Shown here in pieces: positions 11,535 to 23,065 of a stretch of 64,000 nt of DNA. Position 1 is the first letter of the stretch. The number at the start of each line of letters is the position of its first letter. Source of the DNA: Epiperipatus broadwayi (taxonomy: Eukaryota; Onychophora; Udeonychophora; Euonychophora; Peripatidae). The notes beneath the pieces are model-generated. The model was not told where the DNA came from. It was given only the letters and a program-made list of their open reading frames with translations, and did no database searches. Position numbers and translations under genes: made by a program. Location: NCBI GenBank assembly GCA_028023455.1, contig JAQFVV010012398.1:9262682-9326681 (forward strand), given 5' to 3'.

Positions 11535-11770
11535 ACTTCTTTAAGTGGTCTGAAGTCTCTGTATTGCTCTTCTATTAAGTGTCCAAGTTTCAGATCCATA
11601 AGTAAGAACTGGCAAAACACATTTATTAAAAACCTTCATTTCAAATACATAGGCATATTTCCTTTTAGTATTAAGTTATTTCTACCAAAAGCACTCCAAC
11701 CAAGTTTAATTCTATGATTAATTTCATCCATTATGTTTCCATCTGTATTAATAATCTGACCAAGGTATTT

Positions 11771-12778
11771 TTAACTGTTAACTTCTTCTAACTTATCATA
11801 ATCAATCCTTATTTTCATATTTTGAAAAAATCTATTAAACATTACTTTAGTCTTTTTAACATTTATCTTTAGTTGTACTTTCCTACTTTCATCTGATAAC
11901 TCCTGCAACATTTCCTTTAGCTCTAAAGCGTTATTTTCAAAAACAACTACATCATCTGCAAAATCTAAATGACTTAAATAATCTCCATTTACTTTCACTC
12001 CTTTAGCTTCCCATTTTAATTCACAAAATACTTCTTGCAGCACTGCTGTAAAAAGTTTTAGAGATATGGAGTCACCCTATCTTACACCATTTTCAATGTC
12101 GATTTTCCTACTATCATTATGTAATGTAATTGTTGCTGTTGCATTTTTATAAATATTCTTTAAAATATGACAATATCCTGGATCTATACCTTGATGATCC
12201 AATGCTTTAATCACTAAAGAAATATTTATAGAATCAAATGCCTTTTCATAATCTACAAACCCTAAGCATAATGGCAACTCATATTCATTTGTCCTTTCTA
12301 TAACTTCTCCCAATACCTGGATATGATCTACAGTACTAAAACCACTTTTAAATCCAGCTTGTTCTCTTGGTTGGTGGAAATCCAGTGTTTTTTGTAGACG
12401 AGTTGTAATTATCTTAGTAAAAATTTTGTATAAAACTGATAAAAGACTGATAGGTCTGTAATTTCTAATATCTTTTTTATCACCTTTTTTAAATATTAAT
12501 ATTAATACTGCATTCTTCAAATCATCTGGTACATCTTTATCACTTAGACATTAGGTATATAATTTTGCTAAAAAAAATTCTATTTTTTCACCTGCTTCTT
12601 TTAATATATCAATTATAATTCCATCATTACCTGGAGTCTTCCCTTTCTTCATAAATTTAATTGCATGTCTCACTTCCTCATTCAAAATTCTGGGCAATTT
12701 GAAAGATATAATAGGTATAGGAGGCACTTGCTCTTTATTACTATATAATTCCTGATAGAAGTCTTCTACACATTTCAT
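11771..12778 (-). pseudogene. RTE reverse transcriptase domain with two in-frame stops
   Basis: One frame runs from 12778 to 11771. Motifs in order: KKGKTPGNDGI (12650 region), FKKGDKKDIRNYRPISLLSVLYKIF (12480-12410), EQAGFKSGFSTVDHI, FVDYEKAFDSI (motif A with catalytic Asp, near 12245), GDSISLKLF, and HLDFADDVVVF (catalytic FADD box intact, near 11965). Two stops break it: after LAKLYT near 12550, and a TAG in place of the usual Gln before GDS near 12071. Otherwise the frame is clean and the active-site Asp residues are kept, which argues for limited age. Confidence 0.9.
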
Positions 12779-12794
12779 GATGTCATTTCTCTTT

Positions 12795-13145
12795 TTAGTA
12801 ATAATGCCATCTTTTTTTTCTTATTGCAGATATAAAATTCCTACCAATACCAAAATGTTGTTTTACACTCTTTAGACTTTTATTCTCTTCTACAGCTTTC
12901 CTTGTTAGTTCACAATTATACTTTCTTATATCATTTTCAACTCTTTTCCGCACTATCTTATAAAATTCGAGATATTCAATTTTTTTTAATGCATCATTAT
13001 TGTATATCCTCATATTTCTTCTTTTCTTCATAAATTCTCTATTCTCAGTAGAAATTTTATTGGTCAATTGCTGCTTTTTTCTACCAGCTATCTTTGTTGC
13101 AGTTTTTAAAAGTGTATCAGTTATTTTCCTATTAATGTCATTCAA
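12795..13145 (-). pseudogene. RTE endonuclease-RT linker region
   Basis: A 116-codon Lys/Arg-rich frame (NREFMKKRRNMRIYN..., ending HFGIGRNFISAIRKKRWHYY) occupies the expected place between endonuclease and RT. It is in the same frame as the endonuclease fragment but shifted from the RT. The shift probably lies in the homopolymer run near 12810-12820. Confidence 0.75.
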
Positions 13146-13220
13146 ATCTGAATCATGTTCAAAATCTACTAATAATTGAAACCAATTTCTAAGTTCTAAT
13201 TTAAATTCATTAGAATGTTT

Positions 13221-13552
13221 CTAAAGATTAGGAATATCAACTGTAAATATTGTTTTTCTTAATAATTTTTGTCTTTCTAGTTTTACATTAACACGTATCT
13301 TGCATCTTAGTAATCGATGATCACTTCCTGTGTTAAATTTATTAAGAACATTATAATTTTGATATATGTATTTTCTGTTAGTCAAAATATAATCCAATTC
13401 TGCTATACCTTCATTTGGATGCTTCCATGTCCATTTTCTTTTATCATTTTTTTCAAAAAAAGAATTCATAATATAAATTTTTCTTTTTCTGCAAACTCCA
13501 CAAGTCTATGTCCTCTCTCATTCCTATTACCATAAGAAAAATTACCTACAGC
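13221..13552 (-). pseudogene. RTE endonuclease, C-terminal half only
   Basis: Positions 13469-13221 give KRKWTWKHPNEGIAELDYILTN and TGSDHRLLRCKI, which are the WTW, DYIL and SDHR motifs of the endonuclease fold. Between 13552 and 13470 the frame adds RNERG.RLVEFAEK, with one stop. The N-terminal catalytic Asn and Glu motifs are missing because the element is 5'-truncated. Confidence 0.85.
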
Positions 13553-13565
13553 ATTTTCCAGCTAT
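13553..13565. repeat. Target-site duplication of RTE copy 1 (5' side)
   Basis: Exact copy of 11175-11187, directly abutting the truncated 5' end of the element. Confidence 0.9.
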
Positions 13566-14767
13566 ATATATTGTAACCTAGTGTTATTGTCACTTGGTTT
13601 ACTTGGCATTATTTCTGCAGGAAAACAATGCTATTCTTTAAAGAAATAAAAAGATAAAATAACAATAGTAATAATTGATTAATAAAGTATGCTATTCACT
13701 CACTTTGATATATTTGGGTGAATAACTAATGGATTTAATAACTCAATGTCATTTTAAAGAGAGAACATGAATAATTTAATTGAGATATTAATAATTAGAG
13801 CAAATTAATATGGTATAAAAGCTAAACAGTAATTGATTTTGGATGGGTAGAGGGGGGAGTGGATGAGTGTTATCATAAGCACAATAACTTCTGGTAATTT
13901 ATTTTTGTAAAAAAAAAAAAAATATATATATAATGTTTAAAGAATTATACATCACTGATTGTTAATTTAATGTATTTATTATTTTTTTTTATATTGTCAA
14001 ATTACTTTGTAATCCAGGTAAATAATACTAAAACTATATGATTGTAATAGGTTTTTCCTTTCTTTTGTTTATGTTATAATCAAATGATTATTTTTCTGGA
14101 AGAGGTCGCTAAAGTAAAAAATAAAAAAAACAAAAAACAACAATAACAAAACGAAACAACCAATTTCATAATCAAGATCATTTTTTTTAAAAAAAAAAAT
14201 AGATAGTCTGCTTTTAGTTTTCAAGGAAGGAACAGTGCTGAAATTTGGTAACTCAATTTTTTCATTTTATTTTGCAGAAATAAATGTAATCAAAGTAAAA
14301 TTTTAATAATATAATGTGTGGCTAAAATTTTTTGATAAGATATCCTGATTTGCTTTGCCATCTACCTATTTAAAGACCTTTTATACTTAAAAAATTTATT
14401 GTCTCACGCTAAAGTTAAAAATGACAGAATTAACTGAGGGAATCACGAAAAGTGTTATTATGTCTAAATTAAGGAAGATAAATGATTTCCAAGTGAGAAA
14501 TAATTATTTATTAACTTTATGTCCTTTATTGATATTTTCTTGGTATAGAAAGAAAAAAAAAAAATAATAATTGAAAGAAATATTTTGAAACCAAGGAAAA
14601 TCAACTAGAAACATTTTCGTGCTCTTTCTCAATATTGTCTGCCTTTACAAGTAATGTAGTTACATACGTTAAAATATGTTTTATTCACCAAGAATTGTCT
14701 GGAAATAATAATAATGATAAATAAGATTAAATTATGCACCTGTATATTTTAAAAAATATATATATAT
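13566..14767. other. AT-rich non-coding DNA
   Basis: Long A and T runs, no ORF of note. It ends in a short (TA)n tract (about 14754-14767) that is the insertion site of the next element. Confidence 0.5.
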
Positions 14768-16163
14768 TGTATCGATCCGGAGAATAGCGACTTAACGTAA
14801 TCTGCACTATGGGGCGCCATCTAGGCATTTGAACCTAGAAAAATTTATAAAGTAGGCAGATACGTAAGTCAAAAAAAAAATTTTTTTTTTTTTTTTTTAA
14901 ATTTTGGTTCCGGTCGTTAGCCCATGTCACTAGCTCAGTGGAATAGCAGAGATTTAATAAAAACACACGCATATTTTTAAATTAACATTTTTAAACTAGT
15001 TTAAATATTCTTGTATATTTTCATAACCGAACACTGGTATTTATCTAATTTAACCAATAATATTGATATAAGGATCACGCACATATTAACTCATGCACAC
15101 ACATAATAATAATAAAGTATTACATAGCATTTGAAATTTAAACACACATATCAATAGTTCATTTATGTATGATATCAAGTTCATATAATTAGACTCTTGG
15201 AGGATTCGCACGAATTAATGAAATGCAATGGCTATTACAGTATAAACGAGAATGGTTCCAGTATGAATACTTCCAGCCGGCAGGGACGTTTCCTTGCTGA
15301 GTTTCCTGATTTTCACAATTATTACTATCGGAGACAATTAGATATTGACAGAGATTTTCTAAGTTGTTACGTTGACATTATTTCACGGGCAGATCTTGCT
15401 GTTTTCATCGGATTTTTTAGGCTGTGGAGAGGCATGAATTCCCAAAATCTTCTCAACACTGCATTTTGTTTGTTAACTGACTCAATTAATTTCTGAACTG
15501 CACTACTCAATTACTTTTGTGAACCGATTTGTTCAACTGATTGTCCGATAAAATATTCAGTATTTATACCAATGAAGTGTTTTCTTTTCAATATCCTCCG
15601 GCAAATATCTGTTGTTGAATTCTTTATCAATTAATCCTTTGATAAACGTGTTTTGGAAGATTGCTTAATTAGTAATAGCCATGCAGAGATGTTGTTTTAT
15701 ATTTTAATTAATAACCATTGCCATGTTTTTTAATAATAATCTTCTTTAACTTTCATTTATTTATAATAACATTTATTCTATTGTTGACAATTGCACATAT
15801 ATACGCACATATATTAGTTTTAAAATTATTTTTTCTTTAATTAAACTTGAATGAAAAGAGATTCGTATGTTTTAACTTTTTAAATTATATTTTTACGAAT
15901 ACTAATAAAAATTATTTATTTCCTTTTGTAAACCTTTAGTTTCATTTTTCAAACCAAGACTCCCCCTCCCCCCTTTTGATTAATTAATTGTAGCTTTTTT
16001 TATTTCAAAAAATAACACTGGAAAACTATTTAATTCTTATCTTTTTCGAAAACAAGCTGCAATAAACTCTTCAACATTTAATTTTATGTTTTTCTTTTAT
16101 GAAAGATTACTTTAATAATAATTTTAGATAAAAATTATATGTGCCTATATCAATATAGGTACA
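14768..16163. repeat. Left long terminal repeat
   Basis: 1396 bp, from TGTATCGATCCGG to GGTACA. Positions 14956-16163 match 18977-20266 closely. The first ~190 bp contain GGGGCGCC followed by CATTTGAACC, which matches the starts of the solo LTRs at 47.6 and 58.85 kb better than the partner repeat. It lacks about 80 bp present in the right repeat (near 19276-19355) and about 160 bp near its start. Confidence 0.75.
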
Positions 16164-16420
16164 TTAAACCACCCTTCCTTTTGAGAGTAAAATGCGTCAT
16201 TTTTGACCATTTTAACTCTGACAACATTAAATCTTAATTTATTATTCCTTCTAAGTTTGCCTTTTTTTTTATATCTTTTCTTTCCATACTAAGGGCAATC
16301 TCCAATTATGCTTTTCTTCTTTGTATGCTGGTAACATTGCTTACAATGTTCATCCTGGATAATGACCATGAGGACAAACTAAATTTGTGGTGCAGGGATC
16401 TTTTATAAACGAAGCTTCGG

Positions 16421-16605
16421 CTGCCGATTCTCTTGATCGGACTTTGACTAAGAAAAGGTGGCTGCAAATGGCAGGAATTTCAACTGTCCATTTCTGACTT
16501 ACACCCTGGAAAATGATTGCCGATTCTCTTGATCAGACTTTGACTAAGCAGCTGCAATGGCAGAAATTTTCAACTGTCCATTTCCAACTTACGCTTTGAA
16601 AAACG
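16421..16605. repeat. Imperfect tandem duplication inside the element
   Basis: Two units of ~90-95 bp beginning CTGCCGATTCTCTTGATC (16421 and about 16517), each containing GACTTTGACTAAG and CAACTGTCCATTTC. No ORF is involved. Confidence 0.8.
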
Positions 16606-17512
16606 AGGTACGAGATATGGGGATTCTCTCCTGAAAAGTGACTTACAACTTATTCTGGTTGTTGCCAGTGCGCTTTTTAAAAGAGGAATGATCCCGGCCA
16701 ATCCGTTGCGGGTACTAGAATTTATCCAGTCGAGAGCTTTAAACTTAATCCTTATCTAACTTATTTCAATACTACCCTCATCCCTTTAGATTCGAACCCT
16801 TATACGCTCCTAATACAACTTAGATTGACTTTCATTTATATTATTTTTAAATTCATTACGAACATTATTTAAATATTTAGTTTTACAATACTTATTTTAA
16901 ACCCATACGAACATTATCCATATTTATTTATGCTACAATATTATTTTGAAACTATCATGGACACATATTTATTTATATTACAATATTACTTTAACCCATT
17001 ACTTTAACTTATGTATTAACGTGCGTATATTCAGAAAACTTTTATTTTATTGCTTTTTATTATTATACAAAGATTTTATTGGACTTGATTACTTTAAACC
17101 ATTTATTTACTTCCTTTTATTAACTTACATATTCAAAACTATTTTATTTTAACGTGCGTGTACTCAGAAAAAAAACTGTTCTAGAAATTCCGTTATCTTT
17201 TCATTTATTTAAGCCTACAACTTTACTTTTACATCATTAACTTGACCCATTTATTTAACTTGATTTTATTGATTTTTTATTTATTTGATCTGTTTATTTA
17301 CGAGCATTTCCTTAATTAATATGTGCATGAAAAAAAAATCTTTTATTTTGCGAAGCCTCCGTTATTATTATTTGACAAAACAATCCATCATTTTAAATAG
17401 CGAAATTCTAATTCAGGCTTTTCACCTACATCAAAATAATTATATTAGACTCATAGTCCATTTCCGGTCTTTTTTGTTTATTTCCTTTACTATTTCGCCC
17501 GATTACTAACTT

Positions 17513-18151
17513 TTAAACTACGTCAGGCGGTTCCTTCTTTCTTTCTACTAATTTTATAATATAAATCATACTCCATATTCTCACTTCTATTTCTTGATTA
17601 AAATCTATTTTATCTCTTTCTCTTTCCATTCTGTTTTCGACTTCATAACTCAGAAAACCTTTATACCTAGACAAACTCCAAATTACTTCAATCTGGGAAT
17701 ATTTTTTTCTACGCTTTCTCTTTGTTTGAAATCTACGTCTACAGCGAATGCGAACGTTTACTTTAACTTTTTTAAATTTTTGTAAAAACTTTTCTACACT
17801 ATCTACTACCTTGAACTTATGTTTTTCTTCTATTTCTTGATCTACATTTGTGTCTACTTTATTTATCACAATGCTATCTGATTCTAATTCAATTTCTATG
17901 TCTTTTATCACCTCAACTTCCTTTTCAACTTCCTGACTTTCTTTAATTAAATCTAACTCTATAACTTCTTGGTTCTTCTCTACCTTTACCATTATCTCAC
18001 ATCTTATTTCTCTTTCTTCCATCATATTCATTATCATTTTCATCATCATTCGCATCTCAGATACTTCTTCTTTCTCCTTTTCTACTAACTGGGGATTTTT
18101 AAAATATATTGGGCTTTCTTTCGGATCCATTTTCAAAATTTTCAATTTCAA
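17513..18151 (-). CDS. 212-codon charged protein of the LTR element (possible gag leader)
   Basis: I do not recognise a domain with confidence. The N-terminal half is Glu/Lys-rich with a Met-rich patch (MRMMMKMIMNMMEERE, residues ~33-48) and a long helical, coiled-coil-like run. The C-terminal half has a strongly basic stretch (RIRCRRRFQTKRKRRKK, ~133-149) followed by an aromatic segment. Residues 11-16 (ESPIYF), followed by the Met-rich patch, parallel the start of the gag-like frame at 54479 (ESPIQF, then a Met-rich patch). This suggests, weakly, a shared gag N-terminus. It is the only long open frame in the internal region. Start chosen as the first Met; a second Met eight codons in (MDPKESP) is as likely. 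Confidence 0.45.
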   Translation of the reverse strand: MKLKILKMDPKESPIYFKNPQLVEKEKEEVSEMRMMMKMIMNMMEEREIRCEIMVKVEKNQEVIELDLIKESQEVEKEVEVIKDIEIELESDSIVINKVDTNVDQEIEEKHKFKVVDSVEKFLQKFKKVKVNVRIRCRRRFQTKRKRRKKYSQIEVIWSLSRYKGFLSYEVENRMERERDKIDFNQEIEVRIWSMIYIIKLVERKKEPPDVV

Positions 18152-18639
18152 AGTACTAGCGCTTATGTTAAACTAAATTTAAATACGACTTATTTATTTA
18201 TTTTTTCTTACTAAGACGAAAACTCACACCAACTCCACCCTTTTATTCCTTTTCTCTACGCGATCTAATGCTTTAACTCCACCCATAACATCTAATTGAC
18301 TCTGATTTGATAGCATATATGTCAAAACCTCTTTTCATTTTGGAAAAAAAAGTTTTCGGTCAATTCTTTTTTTTTAAAAATTAAAGCACTTTTACATACG
18401 TAATTTAACTTTTTAGATTTTTATTTTCAACAAGAACAAAGTATTTAATTAACTGTCATTTATGACAAGTTTGGCCCATGTTGGGTAAAGCCATTTGAAC
18501 CGGGTTCGAATATGTGTATTCGTAACACCAATCTCTTAGGCAGAGAAGAACATACTCGGAGAGTATGTATGCCCAAATGATAGCTATAAAGTATATAACT
18601 AATGTTACATTTCCAGGACATAGCTTCTTCTCGGCTGTT

Positions 18640-20266
18640 GAGTTGAACACCACGTCCAAAGCACTTTTTTGTTTGTGTATAACCACGGGCGCCAGCTGCT
18701 TATTCTAAAAGAATACTAAAAGAATAGACAACGTACTTTGAACAGTGGCCACTAACTCAATGCCTAAATCCATGACTAGCTCAGTTGTTTGTAGTCACAA
18801 ACAGATTATATCTAATTAGTGGTTAAAAGACTTGATAAAGGAATTGTAAAAGGAATTTATAAAAGGAGATTGATAAAAAGAATTTGTTAAAAAGAATTGA
18901 CCGACAAATAAAGTTTAATTTTAAAGATAATTTATTAACTAACATTTATTTACTAAATTTAAACATTTTATACTTCTAATAAAAACACACGCATATTTTT
19001 AAATTAACATTTCTAAACTAGTTTAAATATTCTTGTATATTTTCATAACCGAACACTGGTATTTATCCAATTTAACCAATAATATTGATATAAGGATCAC
19101 GCACATATTAACTCATGCACACACATAATAATAATAAAGTATTACATAGCATTTGAAATTTAAACACACATATCAATAGTTCATTTATGTATGATATCGA
19201 GTTCATATAATTAGACTCTTGGAGGATTCGCATGAATTAATGAAACGCAATGGTATTACAGTATAAACGAAAATAAGCAAATGTTTTACCTAGGATTTTG
19301 AACGTAGATTTAACACTTTGTTTTCTTCTTGTTTGTTGTTTCTTCCAGTATGAATGGTTCCAGTATGAATGCTTCCAGCCGGCTGGGATGTTTCCTTGCT
19401 GAGTTTCCTGATTTTCACGATTATTACTATCGGAGACAATTAGATATTGACGGAGATTTTCTAAGTTGTTACGTTGACATTATTTCACGGGCAGATCTTG
19501 CTGTTTTCATCGGACTTTTTAGGCTGTGGAGAGACGTGAATTCCCAAAATCTTCTCAACACTGCATTTTGTTTGTTAACTGACTCAATTAATTTCTGAAC
19601 TGCACTACTCAATTACTTTTGTGAACTGATTTGTCTCAACTGATTGTCCGATAAAATATTCAGTATTTATACCAATGAAGTGTTTTCTTTTCAATATCCT
19701 CCAGCAAATATCTGTTGTCGAATTCTTTATCAATTAATCCTTTGATAAACGTGTTTTGGAAGATTGCTTAATTAGTAATAGCCATGCAGAGATGTTGTTT
19801 TATATTTTAATTAATAACCATTGCCGTGTTTTTTAATAATAATCTTCTTTAACTTTCATTTATTTATAATAACATTTATTCTATTGTTGACAATCGCACA
19901 TATATACACACATATATTAGTTTTAACATTATTTTTTCTTTAATTAAACTTGAATGAAAAGAGATTCGTATGTTTTAACTTTTTAAATTATATTTTTACG
20001 AATACTAATAAAAACTATTTATTTCCTTTTGTAAACCTTTAGTTTCATTTTTCAAACCAAGACTCCCCCTCCCCCCTTTTGATTAATTAATTGTAGCTTT
20101 TTTTATTTCAAAAACTAATGCTAGAAAGCTATTTAATTCTTATCTTTTTCGAAAACAAGCTGCAATAAACTCTTCAACATTTAATTTTATGTTTTTCTTT
20201 TATGAAAGATTACTTTAATAATAATTTTAGATAAAAATTATATGTGCCTATATCAATATAGGTACA
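18640..20266. repeat. Right long terminal repeat (left edge uncertain)
   Basis: Certain from 18977 to 20266 by match to 14956-16163. Farther left only short islands match (GGGCGCC at 18687, ACTAGCTCAGT at 18773). The true start may be a TG near 18636 or 18697. A TGGCGCCCG read on the minus strand at 18694 could be mistaken for a primer site, but an equivalent GGCGCC lies inside the left repeat. Confidence 0.6.
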
Positions 20267-22039
20267 ATATTATTGCATATAACAATTCAAGATTTAGCAT
20301 AAGTGTTGTATATTATTAGATAATATGTCCTAATTATGATGAAATAACTCATACATTCTTGTGAAACCCACCAGCAATGACATGCGGTGGTTAGCATTAT
20401 TTGTCTACTACTTAACTTTCTAAAAATAGATGCTAACTTTCATTCACATGGTCACCTTTAATAGTTTAATTTTTTTTTTTTAGGTGCCAGGATTTTATTT
20501 AGATATCCCTCTTGAATTGATAATGGAAGTATGATATATATATTGAAACGGTTACACCTGTTTCACCTATTATCTTCGATAATAGTTTACTTCGTTACAC
20601 TCAGATTGCGTGTGTTTCTTAAATTTAAAACATTAAGTGTGCTATAATATAACAGAGTATGTGCGTATATAATCGTCCCATTAATTATATTATAAAATTA
20701 CATTCGCAAAATATTATATACGCATATATTCCAGTACATATGTTAAAACGGATGGACAATGGTAGTTAAAATTTATATATAACAATAAGTTTAAATCTAT
20801 AATATTATATTTTCAATATTCCTTCTAAATAATTATTTATTTCAGTCAATATTCATTGTAAATAAATTTCAAGTTAGATAATTTTCAGTTCTTTGTTTGT
20901 GTAAAATTATTGAAGCAGTAAGTTGTTTATCAGTTTTGGCATTTCCAAAAATAAATCTTTAGCTAAAAACTTGACCTATTTTAAATTATATAACTTAGAC
21001 CAATTATAAAGTTTAGTGGAGCATAAATCTATACTAATGCTAATACAACTCTCTTATCATCTTTGACCAGAAGCAACCATGACGTCAATTGAAGTCCAAA
21101 TTTAAATCCACCAAATAAGTTATTAACTGGATATTTCCTAAAGGCTAGTTCAAACCAAGAATCATACGGTGTGGCATGACTAAAAGTGGGAGGTTACTGC
21201 CGTCAGAAAAATAATATAAAAAGGGTCCTTTTCCATCATCACTCGCTCTTACTTTAAATTTTCCTGTTGCTGTGAAATTTATGTTTTCGCTACTGAAGAA
21301 TTCTGAAAAGCTGAATCTTAGAAAGCCACCATCCAGGCTGCTCCAACGATGACCGTCGGCTAGAGACTAAGGACAGCCGTTGCTCTTCCAAGAGCGGCTA
21401 CCGATGAGAAAAACCTCCACCATGCCCAGACCAGTGAGAAAGAAGCCATGCCAGATAGTTCCAGAACAGAATAATGGAAAAAGCTGCCACAGTATTAAAT
21501 TTCAAACCTGCATCCAGACTAAAGACACAGAGAAGCCCAGCCTGATTTGATAGAAAGAAGTACTTAAAGAATGCCTTAAAGACTTTACCGGTAAATCATT
21601 TTACCCAATATTTAATTCAATAACTAAACTTATAAATTAAAAAAGCTAGCTAACTAAATAAATCCAGTAAATAATTATCATCTAAATGTCCCACTAAAAT
21701 GTTTGTTTTAAACTTATTTAAATTTTAGAGCACTCAAAATTCTTGCTTGATCATTAATATTTTAAATTAATAGTTTTAATAAGCATAAATATCTAATTGC
21801 TATAGAATCATACAATAAATTCTTATGCCATCGATCTTTAGTTTAAGTTTATCTTTATTAACTTATGCTGTGTTTTCACCAGAACGGAGTCTTTTATGCT
21901 AGTAAATTATCGGGGGAAGGGGAGCGGGTAGTCTCTTTTCTGCTACATCAGATTATTGTAATAGAGAGAATATAGCTAAGACTCCTTTCTGAAATGAAAC
22001 TACAATGATGCCAGAGAATCCGTTAAATTATAATGCGAT

Positions 22040-22290
22040 AACATGTTTAAAAGTATATTTTTCTAAAGTTATTTAAAATGGAATATTTGCTAAAGTTGTT
22101 TAAAATGTATATTTATTTGCTTATGTTATTTCAAACGCAGTTTTGCGTATGTTATTTAAAACGCGTCTTTTGTGTAAGATATTTAAAGAATATATTTTGC
22201 CGGTTTATTTGAAGAGTATATTTTGCGTAGGCTATTATAAAATGTAGGCTTTACGTAAGCTATTCAAGATACAATTTGCATTATTAGTAA
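22040..22290. repeat. Degenerate minisatellite, unit ~30-36 bp
   Basis: Successive units share 'ttGCgTA.g.TATTtaaaA.GtaTatttt', with drift from unit to unit. Confidence 0.6.
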
Positions 22291-22662
22291 AGCCTATTTT
22301 GACAAGTTGATTCTGATTATTGGTGTAATTTATAAGCTATTTAATATCCATATTTTAGAATCAGTTCGTTTGATTTGGGATAGCAGTTATACTATATGTA
22401 ATATTCAAGTTCTGATTAATCTAGAGTTTGCTATAACTTCATATAATTAAAAGAATAATATGCTATGCAGAAAACCGTAAATCAGATTCTCTGTATCGCC
22501 ATTACCATGTGACTCAATAATGTCATCTATGAACTGACCGGCATTGTACTGAGAGAAGCTAGGATTTAGTGTCTTTAATTTATAAAATAATAATTTAGCG
22601 TGGCGAATGTATTGCTAGTTTGCATATCTTCTTGCTATCCCTAAAGGCCTACATCAGATTCG

Positions 22663-22762
22663 TATTTCGTCAAGTCACGCCTCGAAAGTTTAGGCAAAGG
22701 TGACCTTATTCCTATTTCGTCAAGTCACGCCTCAAAAGTTTAGCTGACCGTGACAGTTATTT
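22663..22762. repeat. Two 50-bp direct repeats
   Basis: TATTTCGTCAAGTCACGCCT begins at 22663 and again at 22713. The units share most of the following sequence. Short duplications like this are common in LTR U3 regions. Confidence 0.85.
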
Positions 22763-23065
22763 ATATTTGGAGGAACCAGTCATTCCAAAAGGCTTATAAG
22801 CCATTCTTCTACTTTAATAAAAGGGCCTCTTCAATTATAGCAAACAGATCAGTTTGGGGACCGTTTACTTGGTAATAAACCTCAATTAAGAGTACATTCG
22901 AGACGCACTTATCCAAATACTATAGTTTATAATGCACTAGAGTCTTGACGTTCGACTGCCGCACCTCAGTTCAATTTCCCTAGAAATAACTTCGGCTTTG
23001 ATCCGACCCAGAATCTGAGTTGACGGGTTTATCTGTATGACATATAACATGCAAATATCTTTCTG

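Larger units (their letters stand above)
11188..13552 (-). mobile_element. 5'-truncated RTE-clade LINE, copy 1
   Basis: A 2365-bp insertion bracketed by a perfect 13-bp target-site duplication. On the minus strand it contains the end of an endonuclease, a full RT and the RTE-type C-terminal domain, and it ends in (TGA)n, a simple-repeat tail typical of RTE elements. The clade call rests on the C-terminal pattern (WAGHIAR..DNRW...W..KRPRKRP..RWMDEI) and the tail. Full RTE elements are about 3.3 kb, so the 5' third is missing, consistent with incomplete target-primed reverse transcription. The reading frame has a few stops and two frame changes (near 12.8 kb and between 11.53 and 11.77 kb). Moderately young. 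Confidence 0.92.
14768..20266. mobile_element. LTR-retrotransposon-like element (~5.5 kb), non-autonomous
   Basis: Two direct repeats of about 1.3 kb share the same right end (...GGTACA at 16163 and 20266) and bracket about 2.5 kb of internal DNA. The outer ends are TG (14768) and CA (20266), and ATAT borders both sides, consistent with a 4-bp target duplication in a TA tract. No protease, RT, RNase H or integrase is present. Orientation is unclear. The left end resembles the starts of the LTR at 51794 and the solo LTR at 58839, favouring +. A purine tract beside the left repeat and the only sizeable internal ORF favour -. Confidence 0.7.
20267..23065. other. Unassigned region with promoter-like and repeat features
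   Basis: No long ORF. A (TA)n tract at about 20534-20541 is followed by TGAAACGGTTACACC, which could be another LTR start. TATAAAAAGG (21215) with downstream CGCTCTTAC is core-promoter-like. Sequence from 21300 to 21560 is notably less AT-rich than its neighbours. Two 50-bp direct repeats and a decaying ~35-bp tandem array lie farther right. The right edge is the assembly gap. A retroelement LTR or untranslated region is a reasonable guess, not a demonstration. Confidence 0.35.

Noticed and set aside
18677-18694. tRNA-Lys primer binding site on the minus strand (TGGCGCCCG)
   Set aside because: An equivalent GGCGCC lies inside the left LTR, and a similar one in the solo LTRs, so it is more likely LTR-internal.
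19264-19360. Spliced intron missing from the left LTR
   Set aside because: The right LTR has a good 3' splice-like end (TTTCTTCCAG) but no GT donor at the other edge. The loss falls between short AAT repeats, so simple deletion is likelier.
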